Assembly (NCBI GenBank): GCA_900169975.1 | Contig: LT827125.1 | Coordinates: 124,001 to 188,000 of the forward strand | Length of the DNA: 64,000 bases | From: Pseudoflavonifractor sp. Marseille-P3106 | GTDB taxonomy: Bacteria > Bacillota > Clostridia > Oscillospirales > Oscillospiraceae | Direction: 5' to 3' | Shown: piece by piece, positions 17,576-26,322 of the stretch | How positions within the stretch are numbered: position 1 is the stretch's first letter | How the letters are laid out: every line of letters starts with the position of its first letter | Made by a program: the position numbers and the translations under genes | Notes under the pieces: model-generated | Databases searched by the model: none | What the model saw: the letters and a program-made list of their open reading frames with translations, nothing else | What the model was told of the DNA's origin: nothing

Positions 17576-17672
17576 TTGAAACAGCACCTCCTACATAAAT
17601 GTGGTATGGACGGGACCGCAAGCCGGGTCCCTCCCACGTTGCGGGGATCGGCCGTCCGGAGACGGCCCAGTG

Positions 17673-18194
17673 TCAGTCGCTGATGGGTTCCACCTGATCC
17701 AGATCCAGTTCCACCGGGGTCTCCCGGCCGAACATGGAAACCACGACCCGGACCTTCCCGTGGTCCACGTCGATCTCATCCACCGTACCGATGAAGGATT
17801 CCAGCGCGCCGTCGGTGATCTTCACGCTGTCGCCCACGGCATAGCTGACCACGACCTCGTGCTTCTCCACGCCCAGCGCGGCGATCTCCGCGTCGCTGAG
17901 GGGGATGGCCTTGTTGCCGGAGCCCACGAAGCCGGTGGAGCCGCGGATATTGCGCACCAGATGCCAGGTGTCGTCGGTGAGCACCATCTTTACCAGCACA
18001 TAGCCGGGAAAGACCTTGCGCTCCACCGTCTTGGGACCGTTGTCCGTGATCTCGGTAACGGTCTCGAGGGGAATGTTCACTTCTTGAATGAGGTCACGCA
18101 TGCCCCGGTTTTCTACGGCCTTCTCAATACTGGCCGCCACAGTGTTCTCGTAGCCGGAGTAAGTGTGGACCACATACCATTTTGCGTCTTCCAT
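17673..18194 (-). CDS. nusG: Transcription termination/antitermination factor NusG
   Basis: 173 residues. The NGN domain begins KWYVVHTYSGYENTVAASIE and includes FPGYVLVKMVL and RNIRGSTGFVG; the C-terminal KOW domain contains GDSVKITDGALESFIGTV. The start at 18194 is the conserved one; the frame is open upstream. NusG binds RNA polymerase and S10 or Rho. It follows secE by ten bases. Confidence 0.97.
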   Translation of the reverse strand: MEDAKWYVVHTYSGYENTVAASIEKAVENRGMRDLIQEVNIPLETVTEITDNGPKTVERKVFPGYVLVKMVLTDDTWHLVRNIRGSTGFVGSGNKAIPLSDAEIAALGVEKHEVVVSYAVGDSVKITDGALESFIGTVDEIDVDHGKVRVVVSMFGRETPVELDLDQVEPISD

Positions 18195-18204
18195 GCCGCG
18201 CCCC

Positions 18205-18522
18205 TTAGAACTGCCGGAAGAAGCTGATGAGAGCGCCGAAGAGCTGAGTGGCGACCACATCGAACAGCCAGATGCACACACCCACCACCACGCAGAAGGC
18301 GAGGACGATGAGGGTGTTGTTCAAGGTCTGCTTCCAGGTGGGCCACTGAACCTTTTTCAGTTCGGACTTCGTCTCTTTCCACCACTGGCCAATCCGTGAG
18401 AAAAGGCCGGGCTTAGACTTCTTCGCGGGCTTCTTTTCGGCTTTTTCCTTTTTTGCGGGAGCCGCGGGCGTTTCGGCGGCGGAGCTTACCTCCGCCTTTT
18501 CCACGTTCTCGTTTTCAGCCAT
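18205..18522 (-). CDS. secE: Preprotein translocase subunit SecE
   Basis: 105 residues: a charged, Lys/Ala-rich N-terminal extension (about residues 1-40), the conserved amphipathic helix KETKSELKKVQWPTWKQT and one membrane helix (about residues 70-92). It clamps SecY in the Sec channel. It stands in the conserved rpmG-secE-nusG order, without the tRNA-Trp that often separates rpmG and secE. Confidence 0.95.
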   Translation of the reverse strand: MAENENVEKAEVSSAAETPAAPAKKEKAEKKPAKKSKPGLFSRIGQWWKETKSELKKVQWPTWKQTLNNTLIVLAFCVVVGVCIWLFDVVATQLFGALISFFRQF

Positions 18523-18570
18523 TCAGTGATACCCTTCTTTCTTGTGAGCCGTTATAGTAGGAGGGGCTCA

Positions 18571-18735
18571 TTACTTGGTCTCGGTGTGGACCGTGTGCTT
18601 TCTGCAGAAGGGGCAGTACTTGTTCATCTCCAGACGGTCGGGATCGTTCTTCTTGTTCTTCTTGGTGTTGTAGTTGCGCTGCTTGCACTCGTTGCACCGC
18701 AGGGTGATCTTCACCCGGTTGCCAGCCTTTGCCAT
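18571..18735 (-). CDS. rpmG: 50S ribosomal protein L33
   Basis: 54 residues beginning [20 protein letters not shown] and ending KHTVHTETK. Both zinc-knuckle pairs are present (CNEC near residue 14, CPFC near residue 41), so this is the zinc-binding C+ paralog. AGGAGG lies upstream of the ATG at 18735. It is the first gene of the rpmG-secE-nusG-rplKA unit. Confidence 0.96.
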   Translation of the reverse strand: MAKAGNRVKITLRCNECKQRNYNTKKNKKNDPDRLEMNKYCPFCRKHTVHTETK

Positions 18736-18776
18736 AACGTCGGCACCTCCTTATTTCTTGGCCGTTCCCGGCAAAT

Positions 18777-18856
18777 AAAAAAGCCGGGTCCGGTCGTGTT
18801 GCCGGATCCAGCCAAAAAGGGCCTGAAAACCCTATGACTTGGCGGTGTGGATCCGG
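18777..18856 (-). promoter_or_regulatory. Candidate transcription attenuator ahead of rpmG
   Basis: On the minus strand the segment at 18802-18810 (TGGATCCGG) can pair perfectly with CCGGATCCA upstream (18848-18856) or, as GGATCCGG, with CCGGACCC downstream (18786-18793), the latter giving a hairpin followed by a run of six T (18777-18782). This is the layout of an antiterminator/terminator switch about 50 bases before rpmG. A TCATAGGG motif occurs twice in the leader. Confidence 0.5.
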
Positions 18857-18958
18857 CATGACCTGCCTCCCTATGACCTTGGATGAGGAGAAGGGTTTCA
18901 TGTCTCGTCACACCGTAAAAACGGACATGAAAAAAAAGCCCTTTTCATAGGTGATAGC

Positions 18959-18987
18959 ATTTTATCATGGAAAGAGGGGCAAGTCAA
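18959..18987 (-). promoter_or_regulatory. Sigma-A promoter of the rpmG-secE-nusG-rplKA operon
   Basis: Minus strand TTGACT (18982-18987), 17 bases, TAAAAT (18959-18964). The transcript would start near 18950, giving a leader of over 200 bases before rpmG. Bases 18988-19060 toward spoIIGA show no gene. Confidence 0.82.
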
Positions 18988-19099
18988 GAGATATTTTACA
19001 AATAAAAAGCGGGTTGGAATATTGTGGGCCGTTCCGCGCTTAGACCTTTTTTGAACCCCGCTCCTTTTATAATGGTTGGGTGCGGAAGGGGGGACGGGC

Positions 19100-19918
19100 G
19101 TGACGGTCGTCTATGTGGATAAAGTGTTTTTGCTCAACGGCATTGTGGACTATCTCCTGCTTCTCTCCGCGGCCCGGCTGGCGGGGGAGCCGCTGCACCG
19201 GCTGCGGATGGCACTGGCTGCGGCACTGGGCGGCATATATGCCGCAGCGGTCTTTTTTCCGGAGCTTGGGTTTCTGACCTCGCCCCTTTGCAAGCTGGCC
19301 GCCGCCGCCGCGATGACGCTGGTCGCCTTTGGTGGTTCCCGGCGGCTGCTGCGGGTGAGCCTGGTGTTTTTGGGGGTGAGCGCCGCCTTTGGCGGCGGGG
19401 TGCTGGCCCTTCAGCTCTTTTTCGGCGCGTCCGCGGTGTTGGATCTGAAAACAGTCCTGCTGTCGGCGGCTGGGTGTTACGCCTTCCTGTCACTGCTGTT
19501 CCGAGGGGCGGCCAGACACACGGGACGGGAGCTGGCACCGGCCGAACTGACACTGGGTGAGCACCGATGCCGCCTTACGGCCCTGATCGACACCGGGAAT
19601 ACTCTTTCCGATCCCGCCACGGGGCGCCCTGTGATGGTGGCGGAGGGGGAAAAGACGGCGTCTCTCTTTCCGGCGGGCCAGGCGCCGGATCCGGCGGAGC
19701 TGTCTGACCCGGTGGGGGCCATGGAACGGCGGCGGGAGGACGGAAGGCGCTGGCGGCTCATCCCTTATCAGGCTGTGGGCGTGCCCTGCGGCCTGCTGCT
19801 GGCGGTGCGGGTGGACCGGGCCAGGGTGGCAGGAGAGGATTACGGCCCCATTCTGGTGGCGCTGGCTCCCGGACGGCTGTCGGACGGAGGGGGATACAAT
19901 GCGCTGATCGGGGCCTGA
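19100..19918 (+). CDS. spoIIGA: Sigma-E processing aspartic peptidase SpoIIGA
   Basis: A 272-residue membrane protease that removes the pro-sequence of sigma-E in the mother cell after septation. It has five hydrophobic segments in its first half (starting YVDKVFLLNGIVDYLLLL) and the aspartic-protease motif ALIDTGNTLSDP (about residue 172) in the C-terminal half. The start is the GTG at 19100 with AAGGGGGG upstream. A TATAAT lies at 19068-19073 without a well-placed -35, as expected for a Spo0A-activated promoter. sigE follows after 58 bases. Confidence 0.93.
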   Translation: MTVVYVDKVFLLNGIVDYLLLLSAARLAGEPLHRLRMALAAALGGIYAAAVFFPELGFLTSPLCKLAAAAAMTLVAFGGSRRLLRVSLVFLGVSAAFGGGVLALQLFFGASAVLDLKTVLLSAAGCYAFLSLLFRGAARHTGRELAPAELTLGEHRCRLTALIDTGNTLSDPATGRPVMVAEGEKTASLFPAGQAPDPAELSDPVGAMERRREDGRRWRLIPYQAVGVPCGLLLAVRVDRARVAGEDYGPILVALAPGRLSDGGGYNALIGA

Positions 19919-19976
19919 AGCCGCGGTGAGAACGGACTGTTCCGGAAGGGAACAGTGAAAATGAGGAGGAGAAAAC

Positions 19977-20699
19977 ATGGGGGAGACGCTGCGGCGGGCG
20001 TGGTGGGCGTTTCGGGGCCTTTTGGCCCGATGGGGGCTGGCCCTGCCGGGAAAGATCATGTACATCGGAGGGAGCGACACGCTGCCGCCCCCCCTCAAGC
20101 GGGAGGAGGAGGCGGAACTCATCACCCGGCTGGATGGGGGAGACGAGTCCGCCAAAAGCACCCTCATCGAGCGGAATCTCCGGCTGGTGGTCTACATCGC
20201 CAAGCGCTTTGAAAACACCGGGGTGGGGATCGAAGATCTCATCTCCATCGGGACCATCGGACTCATCAAGGCCGTGAGCACCTATAAGCCGGAAAAGAAC
20301 ATCAAGCTGGCCACCTATGCCTCCCGGTGCATTGAAAATGAGATTTTGATGCACCTGCGAAAGACTGCCAACCAGCGGGGAGAGGTTTCCTTTGACGAGC
20401 CGCTGAATACCGACTGGGACGGGAACGAGCTGCTCCTTTCCGACATCCTGGGCACCGAGGGAGATACTGTGATGCAGCCGCTGGAGGATGACGTGGACCG
20501 GCAGCTCCTCTCCCAGGCCATGGACCGGCTGGAGGAGCGGGAGAAGTCCATCATCACCCTCCGGTTTGGGCTGGACGGAAAGCGGGAGCGGACGCAAAAA
20601 GAGGTGGCCGACATGATGGGAATTTCTCAGTCCTATATCTCAAGATTGGAAAAAAGGATCATCCAGAGGCTCAAGCGGGAGATCCTAAAAATGATGTGA
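19977..20699 (+). CDS. sigE: RNA polymerase sporulation sigma factor SigE (pro-sigma-E)
   Basis: 240 residues. The N-terminal pro-sequence (about 1-27, with the amphipathic [20 protein letters not shown]) is followed by region 2 ([39 protein letters not shown]) and region 4 ([20 protein letters not shown]). It is the mother-cell sigma factor, cleaved by SpoIIGA. The spoIIGA-sigE pair is conserved in spore formers; sigG, which often follows, is absent here. AGGAGGAG precedes the ATG. Confidence 0.97.
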   Translation: MGETLRRAWWAFRGLLARWGLALPGKIMYIGGSDTLPPPLKREEEAELITRLDGGDESAKSTLIERNLRLVVYIAKRFENTGVGIEDLISIGTIGLIKAVSTYKPEKNIKLATYASRCIENEILMHLRKTANQRGEVSFDEPLNTDWDGNELLLSDILGTEGDTVMQPLEDDVDRQLLSQAMDRLEEREKSIITLRFGLDGKRERTQKEVADMMGISQSYISRLEKRIIQRLKREILKMM

Positions 20700-20705
20700 C
20701 CGGCG

Positions 20706-20748
20706 GCGGGCCGGCAGAGCGATACGCCTCTGCCGGCCCGCTATCTTT
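20706..20748 (+). terminator. Terminator-like hairpin after sigE
   Basis: GCGGGCCGGCAGAG (20706-20719) pairs with CTCTGCCGGCCCGC (20728-20741), followed by TATCTTTC. Strong stem, weak T-tract. Confidence 0.65.
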
Positions 20749-20777
20749 CGCCGAAAGGAAACAAATAAAAGATTTCC

Positions 20778-20807
20778 TTACACAAAGAGGGAAAAGTGTG
20801 CTATAAT
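20778..20807 (+). promoter_or_regulatory. Promoter of carD
   Basis: TTACAC (20778-20783), 18 bases, TATAAT (20802-20807), about 20 bases before the carD start. Confidence 0.65.
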
Positions 20808-20827
20808 AAAATAAACGAGGTGATTTT

Positions 20828-21310
20828 ATGTATGAAGTTGGGGATTTGGTGGTCTACGGGCGGACAGGGGTCTGCCGGGTGGAGCGGATCGACCGCCAGG
20901 GCAAGCAGGATTTTTATGCGCTCAAGCCTCTCTATCAGAACTGCGACATCTATACTCCGGTGAATGGAAAGGTGTTTATTCGCCCTGTGATCTCCAAGGA
21001 GGAGGCGCACCGGCTCATTGATCTCATTCCCACGGTGGAGGTGGAAGTCTGTGAGAGCAAGGCCCTTCGGGAACTGGCGGAGCACTATCAAAGCGCCATC
21101 GACAGCCACGACTGTCAGGATCTGATCGAGATGACCATGTCGCTGTATGCTAAGAAAAAGGCGGTGGAAGGCCGGAAACGAAAATTCGGCGCGGTGGACG
21201 AGCGCTTCATGAAAGAGGGCGAGGAGTTGCTGTTCGGCGAACTGGCAGCCGCACTGGAGATCCCGGTGGAGGAAGTGCAGCAGTATATCGCGGAGCGGCT
21301 GCACCAATAA
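20828..21310 (+). CDS. CarD family transcriptional regulator
   Basis: A 160-residue protein beginning YEVGDLVVYGRTGVCRVERI, the CarD/TRCF RNA-polymerase-interaction fold, followed by a helical C-terminal DNA-binding half. CarD proteins stabilise the open promoter complex and often set rRNA output. Here it is a single-gene unit with its own promoter and a strong terminator. Confidence 0.88.
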   Translation: MYEVGDLVVYGRTGVCRVERIDRQGKQDFYALKPLYQNCDIYTPVNGKVFIRPVISKEEAHRLIDLIPTVEVEVCESKALRELAEHYQSAIDSHDCQDLIEMTMSLYAKKKAVEGRKRKFGAVDERFMKEGEELLFGELAAALEIPVEEVQQYIAERLHQ

Positions 21311-21327
21311 AAGAGCAAAGGATCCAA

Positions 21328-21364
21328 ACAGAGCGCCGGGGGAAAGCCCAGGCGCTCTGTTTTA
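21328..21364 (+). terminator. Terminator after carD
   Basis: ACAGAGCGCC (21328-21337) pairs with GGCGCTCTGT (21351-21360), then TTTAT. It also faces the end of gluQ on the other strand. Confidence 0.85.
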
Positions 21365-21385
21365 TATCGTATGATACGGGGAACA

Positions 21386-22312
21386 TCAGGCCAGGAGGTC
21401 CTGTGTGACCACGATGTCCTCCCGGGGTACGGCGGTCCATGTAAAGCGCCCTGCCAGTTCGGCGGCACTCACCGGGGCGGCGGTCTCCTGCTGGCCGGAC
21501 AACTTTGCCAGCAGGCCCAGGAGGGCTTCCGGCGTATACCGGCGGCGGAGAACGCCCATATCCAGGTCGGCGTCCCGCTTGGCCAGCCGGCGCCCGTCGG
21601 GCGCCAGCAGAAGGGGTACGTGGTAGAATTCCGGAGGCGTCAGTCCCAGTGCCTCATAGAGCCAGAGCTGCCGGGGGGTGGAGGAGAGCAGATCCCGTCC
21701 CCGGACGACTTGGGTGATCCCCATGGCCCCGTCGTCCACCACGACAGCCAGCTGATAGGCCCAGGCTCCATCCCAGCGCCGGATGGGGAAATCACCGCAG
21801 TCCCGGGCCAAGTCCTGGGTATAGGCGCCCTGACAGCCATCGAAAAAAGAGATGCTCCGGCTGGGGACCCGTACCCGCCAGCCAGGCGGGCGGCGGGCAG
21901 CGTGTTCGGCTACCTCCTGATCGGTCAGTGCGGCGCAGGGACAAGCGGAGGAGATCTCGTGGCCGTGGGGGGCCTCGTTCAGCCTCTGGAGCCGGGTGCA
22001 GAAGCAGGGATAGACCAGCCCTTTGGCCCGGAGCGTCTCAAAGGCGGCGGCGTACCGGGCCCCCCGGTTGCTCTGCCAGTAGGAGGGCACACCGCCCCCC
22101 TCGTCCCAAGTAAGACCCAGCCACTCCAGATCCTCCATGAGCTGCCAGGCATGGGCAGGCTGACAGCGCACCGGGTCCAGATCCTCCACCCGGAGCACCA
22201 GAGTGCCCCCGACGGCTCGGACGGAAAGCCAGGCCAGAAGGGCGGAGAAAAGATTGCCCAGGTGCATCCGCCCGCTGGGACTGGGGGCAAAACGGCCCCT
22301 TGTAAAATCCAT
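21386..22312 (-). CDS. gluQ: Glutamyl-Q tRNA(Asp) synthetase
   Basis: 308 residues, a glutamyl-tRNA synthetase without anticodon-binding domain, which attaches glutamate to queuosine 34 of tRNA-Asp. The HIGH-type motif reads RFAPSPSGRMHLGNLFSALL and the KMSKS counterpart is RRLAKRDAD (about residue 238). Zinc-binding residues CFC...CPC lie near residues 100-120. The ATG at 22312 gives the conserved N-terminus; AGGGG upstream. Length is normal for the truncated paralog. Confidence 0.9.
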   Translation of the reverse strand: MDFTRGRFAPSPSGRMHLGNLFSALLAWLSVRAVGGTLVLRVEDLDPVRCQPAHAWQLMEDLEWLGLTWDEGGGVPSYWQSNRGARYAAAFETLRAKGLVYPCFCTRLQRLNEAPHGHEISSACPCAALTDQEVAEHAARRPPGWRVRVPSRSISFFDGCQGAYTQDLARDCGDFPIRRWDGAWAYQLAVVVDDGAMGITQVVRGRDLLSSTPRQLWLYEALGLTPPEFYHVPLLLAPDGRRLAKRDADLDMGVLRRRYTPEALLGLLAKLSGQQETAAPVSAAELAGRFTWTAVPREDIVVTQDLLA

Positions 22313-22388
22313 ATCGCACTGACTGCCCCTTTCGACAAAATTCGGCATCCTTTTCAAAAAGAATTCCATATACTGGGAATGATGCGGG

Positions 22389-23189
22389 GTGAGAGAATTG
22401 GAAAATGGCGTTCCGGAAGAGAAGTGGCCTATGGACCTGGGAGAACTGCTCAACCTGTCAAAAGAATACCTCTTTTCCTGGGAACCGGGAAATGTCTGGA
22501 TGACCGGCCCCAAAGGAACTGTGCAGTCCGGGGAGCTCGGTCCGTTCCAGGAGGCGCTGGAGCGCATTCTCTCCACTGGGGGCAGGGATCCGGTGCCCAT
22601 GGAGCTGAAGTGTCCGCTCTGTGGGGGCAGTCATTTCCGCGGCTCGGCCCGCTGTCTGAGTCCCAGGCGCTGGGTGGGAGTTTTACGGGACGTGACGGCG
22701 GAGTGCGACGAGCGGGAACGGCTGATCCGGCAGGCGCATCAGGACTGGCTGACGGGGATCTGGAACCGGAGGGGGCTGGCGCTTCAGGTGGAGGAATTTT
22801 TGCGGCAGCAGGAAAGGCCCTGTGCGCTTTTGATGATCGATCTGGACAACTTCAAGGGAGTAAACGACCGCTGCGGCCACCCGGCCGGAGACCGGCTCCT
22901 CGTGCGGACGGCAGAGCTTCTGGAAGAGCTCTTCCCGCGTCCGGCCCAGGCAGGGCGGGCGGGGGGCGATGAGTTTCTGCTGTTCCTTCCGTGTGCGGAC
23001 AGGGCGGCGGCCTGCGGGGCGGGAGAGCGTTTCTGCAAAGCATTTCGGGAGCAGGCTGCGGAACTCTCATGCAGTGTGGGTATTGCCCTCTCGCCCGGTG
23101 ACGGGACCGATTTTGAGACGCTGTTTTGCGCTGCCGATCAGGCGATGTATCGGGCCAAGGCCCAGGGGAAAGATACCTGGAGCCGGTGA
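22389..23189 (+). CDS. Diguanylate cyclase with GGDEF domain
   Basis: About 266 residues. The C-terminal GGDEF domain (about residues 115-266) has DWLTGIWNRRGL, DLDNFKGVND, an intact active site RAGGDEFLLF and YRAKAQGKD, so it should make c-di-GMP from two GTP. No RxxD inhibitory site precedes it. The N-terminal 110 residues look like a degenerate PAS-type sensor and contain CPLCGG plus one more Cys. No membrane segment. The start (GTG 22389) is uncertain; the ATG at 22431 is an alternative. Divergent from gluQ. Confidence 0.85.
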   Translation: MRELENGVPEEKWPMDLGELLNLSKEYLFSWEPGNVWMTGPKGTVQSGELGPFQEALERILSTGGRDPVPMELKCPLCGGSHFRGSARCLSPRRWVGVLRDVTAECDERERLIRQAHQDWLTGIWNRRGLALQVEEFLRQQERPCALLMIDLDNFKGVNDRCGHPAGDRLLVRTAELLEELFPRPAQAGRAGGDEFLLFLPCADRAAACGAGERFCKAFREQAAELSCSVGIALSPGDGTDFETLFCAADQAMYRAKAQGKDTWSR

Positions 23190-23213
23190 GGCGGCCCATT
23201 TTGAGCAGTGCAC

Positions 23214-23256
23214 ACAAAAAACGGATCTTCCGCCGAGGGCGGGAGATCCGTTTTTC
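23214..23256. terminator. Bidirectional terminator between the GGDEF gene and lysA
   Basis: ACGGATCTTCCGCC (23221-23234) pairs with GGCGGGAGATCCGT (23238-23251), flanked by six A on the left and five T on the right, so it works from both sides. Confidence 0.88.
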
Positions 23257-23262
23257 TGCGCC

Positions 23263-24522
23263 TCAGTCGAAGAGCATGGTGGAGAAGTAATCCTCCGGGG
23301 TCTCGGCCCGGCGGATGAGCTTGGTGGAGCCGTCCTCCCGGAGCAGTACCTCTGCGGAGCGGAGTTTTCCATTATAATTGTACCCCATGGAGAAGCCGTG
23401 GGCCCCGGTGTCGTGGAGCACCAGCAGATCTCCCCGTTCGATCTCGGGGAGCATCCGGTCCACGGCAAATTTGTCGTTGTTTTCGCACAGGGAGCCCACC
23501 ACGTCGTACTTGTGGTCGCAGGGGGCGTTTTCCTTGCCCATGACGGTGATGTGGTGGTAGGCCCCGTACATGGCCGGACGCATCAGATTGGCCGCGCAGG
23601 CGTCCACGCCCACATATTCCTTGTAGGTGTGCTTGAAGTGGAGTACCCTGGTCACAAGGCAGCCGTTGGGACCCAGCATATACCGCCCCAGCTCGGTGTA
23701 GATGGCCACATCTCCCATTCCCGCGGGGACCAGGATCTCCTCAAACTGCCTGCGCACTCCCTCGCCGATGGCGGCGATGTCGTTGGCGGGCTGGTCGGGG
23801 CGGTAGGGGATCCCTACGCCGCCGGAGAGGTTGATAAAGCACACGTCGCAGCCGGTCTCACGCTCCAGATCCGCCGCCAGGCGGAAGAGAATGCCGGCCA
23901 GGGCCGGGTAGTAGTCATTGGAAATGGTGTTTGAGGCCAGAAAGGCGTGGATGCCGAAACGCTTGGCTCCCAGCGCCTTCAGCTTGCGAAAGCCCTCAAA
24001 GAGCTGCTCCCGGGTGAAGCCGTATTTGGAGTCCCCCGGGGTGTCCATCACCTGGAAGCCCTCCTCGCTCTCACCCAGCTGGAACACGCCGCCGGGGTTG
24101 AAGCGGCAGGAGATGGTCTCGGGGATACGGCCCAGAGTCTCCTGCAGGAAGTCGATGTGGGTGAAGTCGTCCAGGTTGATGATGGCCCCCAGCTGGTCGG
24201 CCAGCACGTATTCCTCCGCCGGAGTCTCGTTGGAGGAGAACATGATCTCCTCGCCGGAGAAGCCGCATTTATCAGAGAGCATCAGCTCAGTGAGGGAGGA
24301 GCAGTCTGCTCCGCAGCCCTCCTGACGCAGAATCTTCAAAATGGCGGGAGTGGGGGTGGCCTTGACGGCAAAATATTCCCGGAAGCCGGGGTTCCAGGAA
24401 AAGGCGTCCCGGAGCTGCCGGGCGGTCCGGCGGATGCCCGCTTCGTCATAGAGATGGAAGGGGGTAGGATAGGTCTGGGTCATCTCCTGAAGCTGGGGGA
24501 GGGTCACAAAGGTTTTTTTCAT
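23263..24522 (-). CDS. lysA: Diaminopimelate decarboxylase family protein
   Basis: A 419-residue PLP enzyme of the alanine-racemase-fold decarboxylases, the last step of lysine synthesis from meso-diaminopimelate. The PLP lysine lies in YFAVKATPTP (about residue 53), the glycine loop is NLSGGVGIPY, the ELGRYMLGPNG segment replaces the usual EPGR, and the active-site cysteine motif is VVGSLCENNDKFA. AGGTG lies before the ATG at 24522. The exact substrate could be another diamino acid because the EPGR arginine context is changed. Confidence 0.82.
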   Translation of the reverse strand: MKKTFVTLPQLQEMTQTYPTPFHLYDEAGIRRTARQLRDAFSWNPGFREYFAVKATPTPAILKILRQEGCGADCSSLTELMLSDKCGFSGEEIMFSSNETPAEEYVLADQLGAIINLDDFTHIDFLQETLGRIPETISCRFNPGGVFQLGESEEGFQVMDTPGDSKYGFTREQLFEGFRKLKALGAKRFGIHAFLASNTISNDYYPALAGILFRLAADLERETGCDVCFINLSGGVGIPYRPDQPANDIAAIGEGVRRQFEEILVPAGMGDVAIYTELGRYMLGPNGCLVTRVLHFKHTYKEYVGVDACAANLMRPAMYGAYHHITVMGKENAPCDHKYDVVGSLCENNDKFAVDRMLPEIERGDLLVLHDTGAHGFSMGYNYNGKLRSAEVLLREDGSTKLIRRAETPEDYFSTMLFD

Positions 24523-24581
24523 GGGAACACCTGATTTCTCTTTGGATGATCAAGAAAGGATTTGTCAAATTATAGCCTATT

Positions 24582-25955
24582 TCAAGGGAGATTGTCAACC
24601 TTTTGCACCCGCTCCAGCAGCAGGCGGGGGATGAGCCGCAGAAACAGCACGGAGGAAAGGCAGGCGGCGATTCCATCGCAGAGCGGCTCGGCCCAGAAGG
24701 CCGCCGCCGCGGTGAAAAGGGCCGGAAGGACCAGTGTGGCGGCCAGGAAGAGGCTTTTCCGGAACATGGAGCAGAAAAGAGCCAGACGGACTTGGCCCAG
24801 TGCGGTGGACTGATCCACAATGACATACTGTACGGCCAGGGGAATGACGGCGGCAGTGTAGATCTTGATATAGGAGACGCTCCGGTCTGTAAGGGAGGCA
24901 TTTTGGGTGAACAGCCGGACGAAGGCGGGGGAGAAAAGGTGAGTGACGGCCAGCATCACCGCCGCAAAGACCACACACACAGTGAGAATGGACTGCAGGG
25001 CCTTTTTGACCCGGAGGGCGTTCCCGGCACCGTAATTGAAGCTCACCACGCTCTGACAGCCCAGGGTGATGCCGCCCATGGGCATGGTAATGAGGAGCAT
25101 ATAGCTCTGCACGATGGCGGTGCAGGTGAGGAGGGTGTCTCCCTCGCCGGGGCCGCCGAAGCGCTGGAGGACCGTATTGAGGATGATGAGCAGAACGCTG
25201 TCTGAGGCAATGGTGAGGAAGGGGGCGGAGCCGAAGGCGAGCACCTTCCGGCAGATCTCCCAGTCCAACCGCCCCCAGCGCAGCGGCACCGGCATGGACC
25301 GCCGCCGCAGGCAGGCCAGGGCAAAGAAGCAGGAGGCCGCCTGGGAGAGCAGGGTGGCCCAGGCCGCTCCAGCCACCCCCAGATCCAGAGTGAAGATGAA
25401 TAGAGGGTCCAATCCGATGTTGAGCAGCGCGCCCAGCACCACTGTCCCCATGCCCAGCCCCGACCGGCCCTGGCAGATGAGGAAGCTGTTGAGCCCGGTG
25501 GCCATGAGGGCGAAAGCGGTGCCCGCGATATAGATGGTGAGGTAGGTCAGGGCGTAGGGGAAGGTATCCGTGCTGGCGCCGAACCACCAGAGAAGCTGGC
25601 GCCGCAGGAGAAAGAAGAGGACACTGAGGCCCAGCGCCAGGATCAGAAGCAGGCGCAGGCAGTTGGAGAGGATGCCGGAGGCCCCCTCCGGATCACCCTC
25701 GCCCATCTTCATGGACATGAGCGGAGCGCCCCCTTGGCAGACCAGAAAGGCAAAGGAAGACAGGAGGGTGACGATGGGGCCGCACACGCCCACGCCCGCC
25801 AGCGCCAGGTCCCCGATCCCCGCGATATGGCCGATGAACATCCGGTCCACGATGCTGTACAGAACGTTGATAAACTGGGCCAGCATGGTGGGGATGGCAA
25901 GCCGCAGGATGAGCGCGGGCACCGGGTCCCGGCCCAGGTCGTTTCTTCGCCGCAT
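24582..25955 (-). CDS. MATE family efflux transporter
   Basis: A 457-residue multidrug/toxin extrusion transporter with twelve membrane helices, beginning NDLGRDPVPALILRLAIPTM; the two six-helix bundles carry VDRMFIGHIAG and GCQSVVSFNYGAG. It exports cationic or other toxic compounds with Na+ or H+. GGGAGAGG precedes the ATG at 25955. Unlike the copy at 8436 it is intact. Confidence 0.92.
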   Translation of the reverse strand: MRRRNDLGRDPVPALILRLAIPTMLAQFINVLYSIVDRMFIGHIAGIGDLALAGVGVCGPIVTLLSSFAFLVCQGGAPLMSMKMGEGDPEGASGILSNCLRLLLILALGLSVLFFLLRRQLLWWFGASTDTFPYALTYLTIYIAGTAFALMATGLNSFLICQGRSGLGMGTVVLGALLNIGLDPLFIFTLDLGVAGAAWATLLSQAASCFFALACLRRRSMPVPLRWGRLDWEICRKVLAFGSAPFLTIASDSVLLIILNTVLQRFGGPGEGDTLLTCTAIVQSYMLLITMPMGGITLGCQSVVSFNYGAGNALRVKKALQSILTVCVVFAAVMLAVTHLFSPAFVRLFTQNASLTDRSVSYIKIYTAAVIPLAVQYVIVDQSTALGQVRLALFCSMFRKSLFLAATLVLPALFTAAAAFWAEPLCDGIAACLSSVLFLRLIPRLLLERVQKVDNLP

Positions 25956-26086
25956 GGGGTATCCTCTCCCTTGAAGTCAATGATGCGCACACAGTGCCAT
26001 ATTATACCCGATTTTGGGGAAACGGTAAAGAGGGGAAATCCCGCGGCGTTTTTCTCCGCAAAAGGCAGGTTTCATGCGGAATTGAA

Positions 26087-26113
26087 TTAGCACTCTTTTG
26101 AGCTGAGTGCTAA
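26087..26113. promoter_or_regulatory. CIRCE operator (perfect) upstream of hsp20
   Basis: TTAGCACTC (26087-26095), nine bases, GAGTGCTAA (26105-26113): the exact consensus of the HrcA-binding CIRCE element. Confidence 0.96.
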
Positions 26114-26254
26114 CGTTTACAATTTGGACATAAGTTGCGCTATATTTGTTCACAGCCCTTGATTATACTAAGAATCAGAAAACAGGAAAAGAGGCGGCAG
26201 CCCCAAAAGCCGTTCGCCCCAGAAAGAGGATGTGCCCATGAAAGACCGAAATAA

Positions 26255-26281
26255 TTAGCAATATAAAAACATGAGTGCTAA
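26255..26281. promoter_or_regulatory. Second, degenerate CIRCE operator upstream of hsp20
   Basis: TTAGCAATA (26255-26263), nine bases, GAGTGCTAA (26273-26281). The right half is perfect, the left has three changed bases, and the spacing is exact. It lies 41 bases before the start codon. The 140 bases between the two sites show no gene; the promoter must lie there or just before. Confidence 0.78.
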
Positions 26282-26322
26282 CAATTCCAACCAGAAACAA
26301 GTTTGCAAAGGAGAGATTCTCT

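Noticed and set aside
21371-22972. Long plus-strand frame across gluQ into the GGDEF gene
   Set aside because: It spans two divergent real genes in a wrong frame and resembles neither strand's known families.
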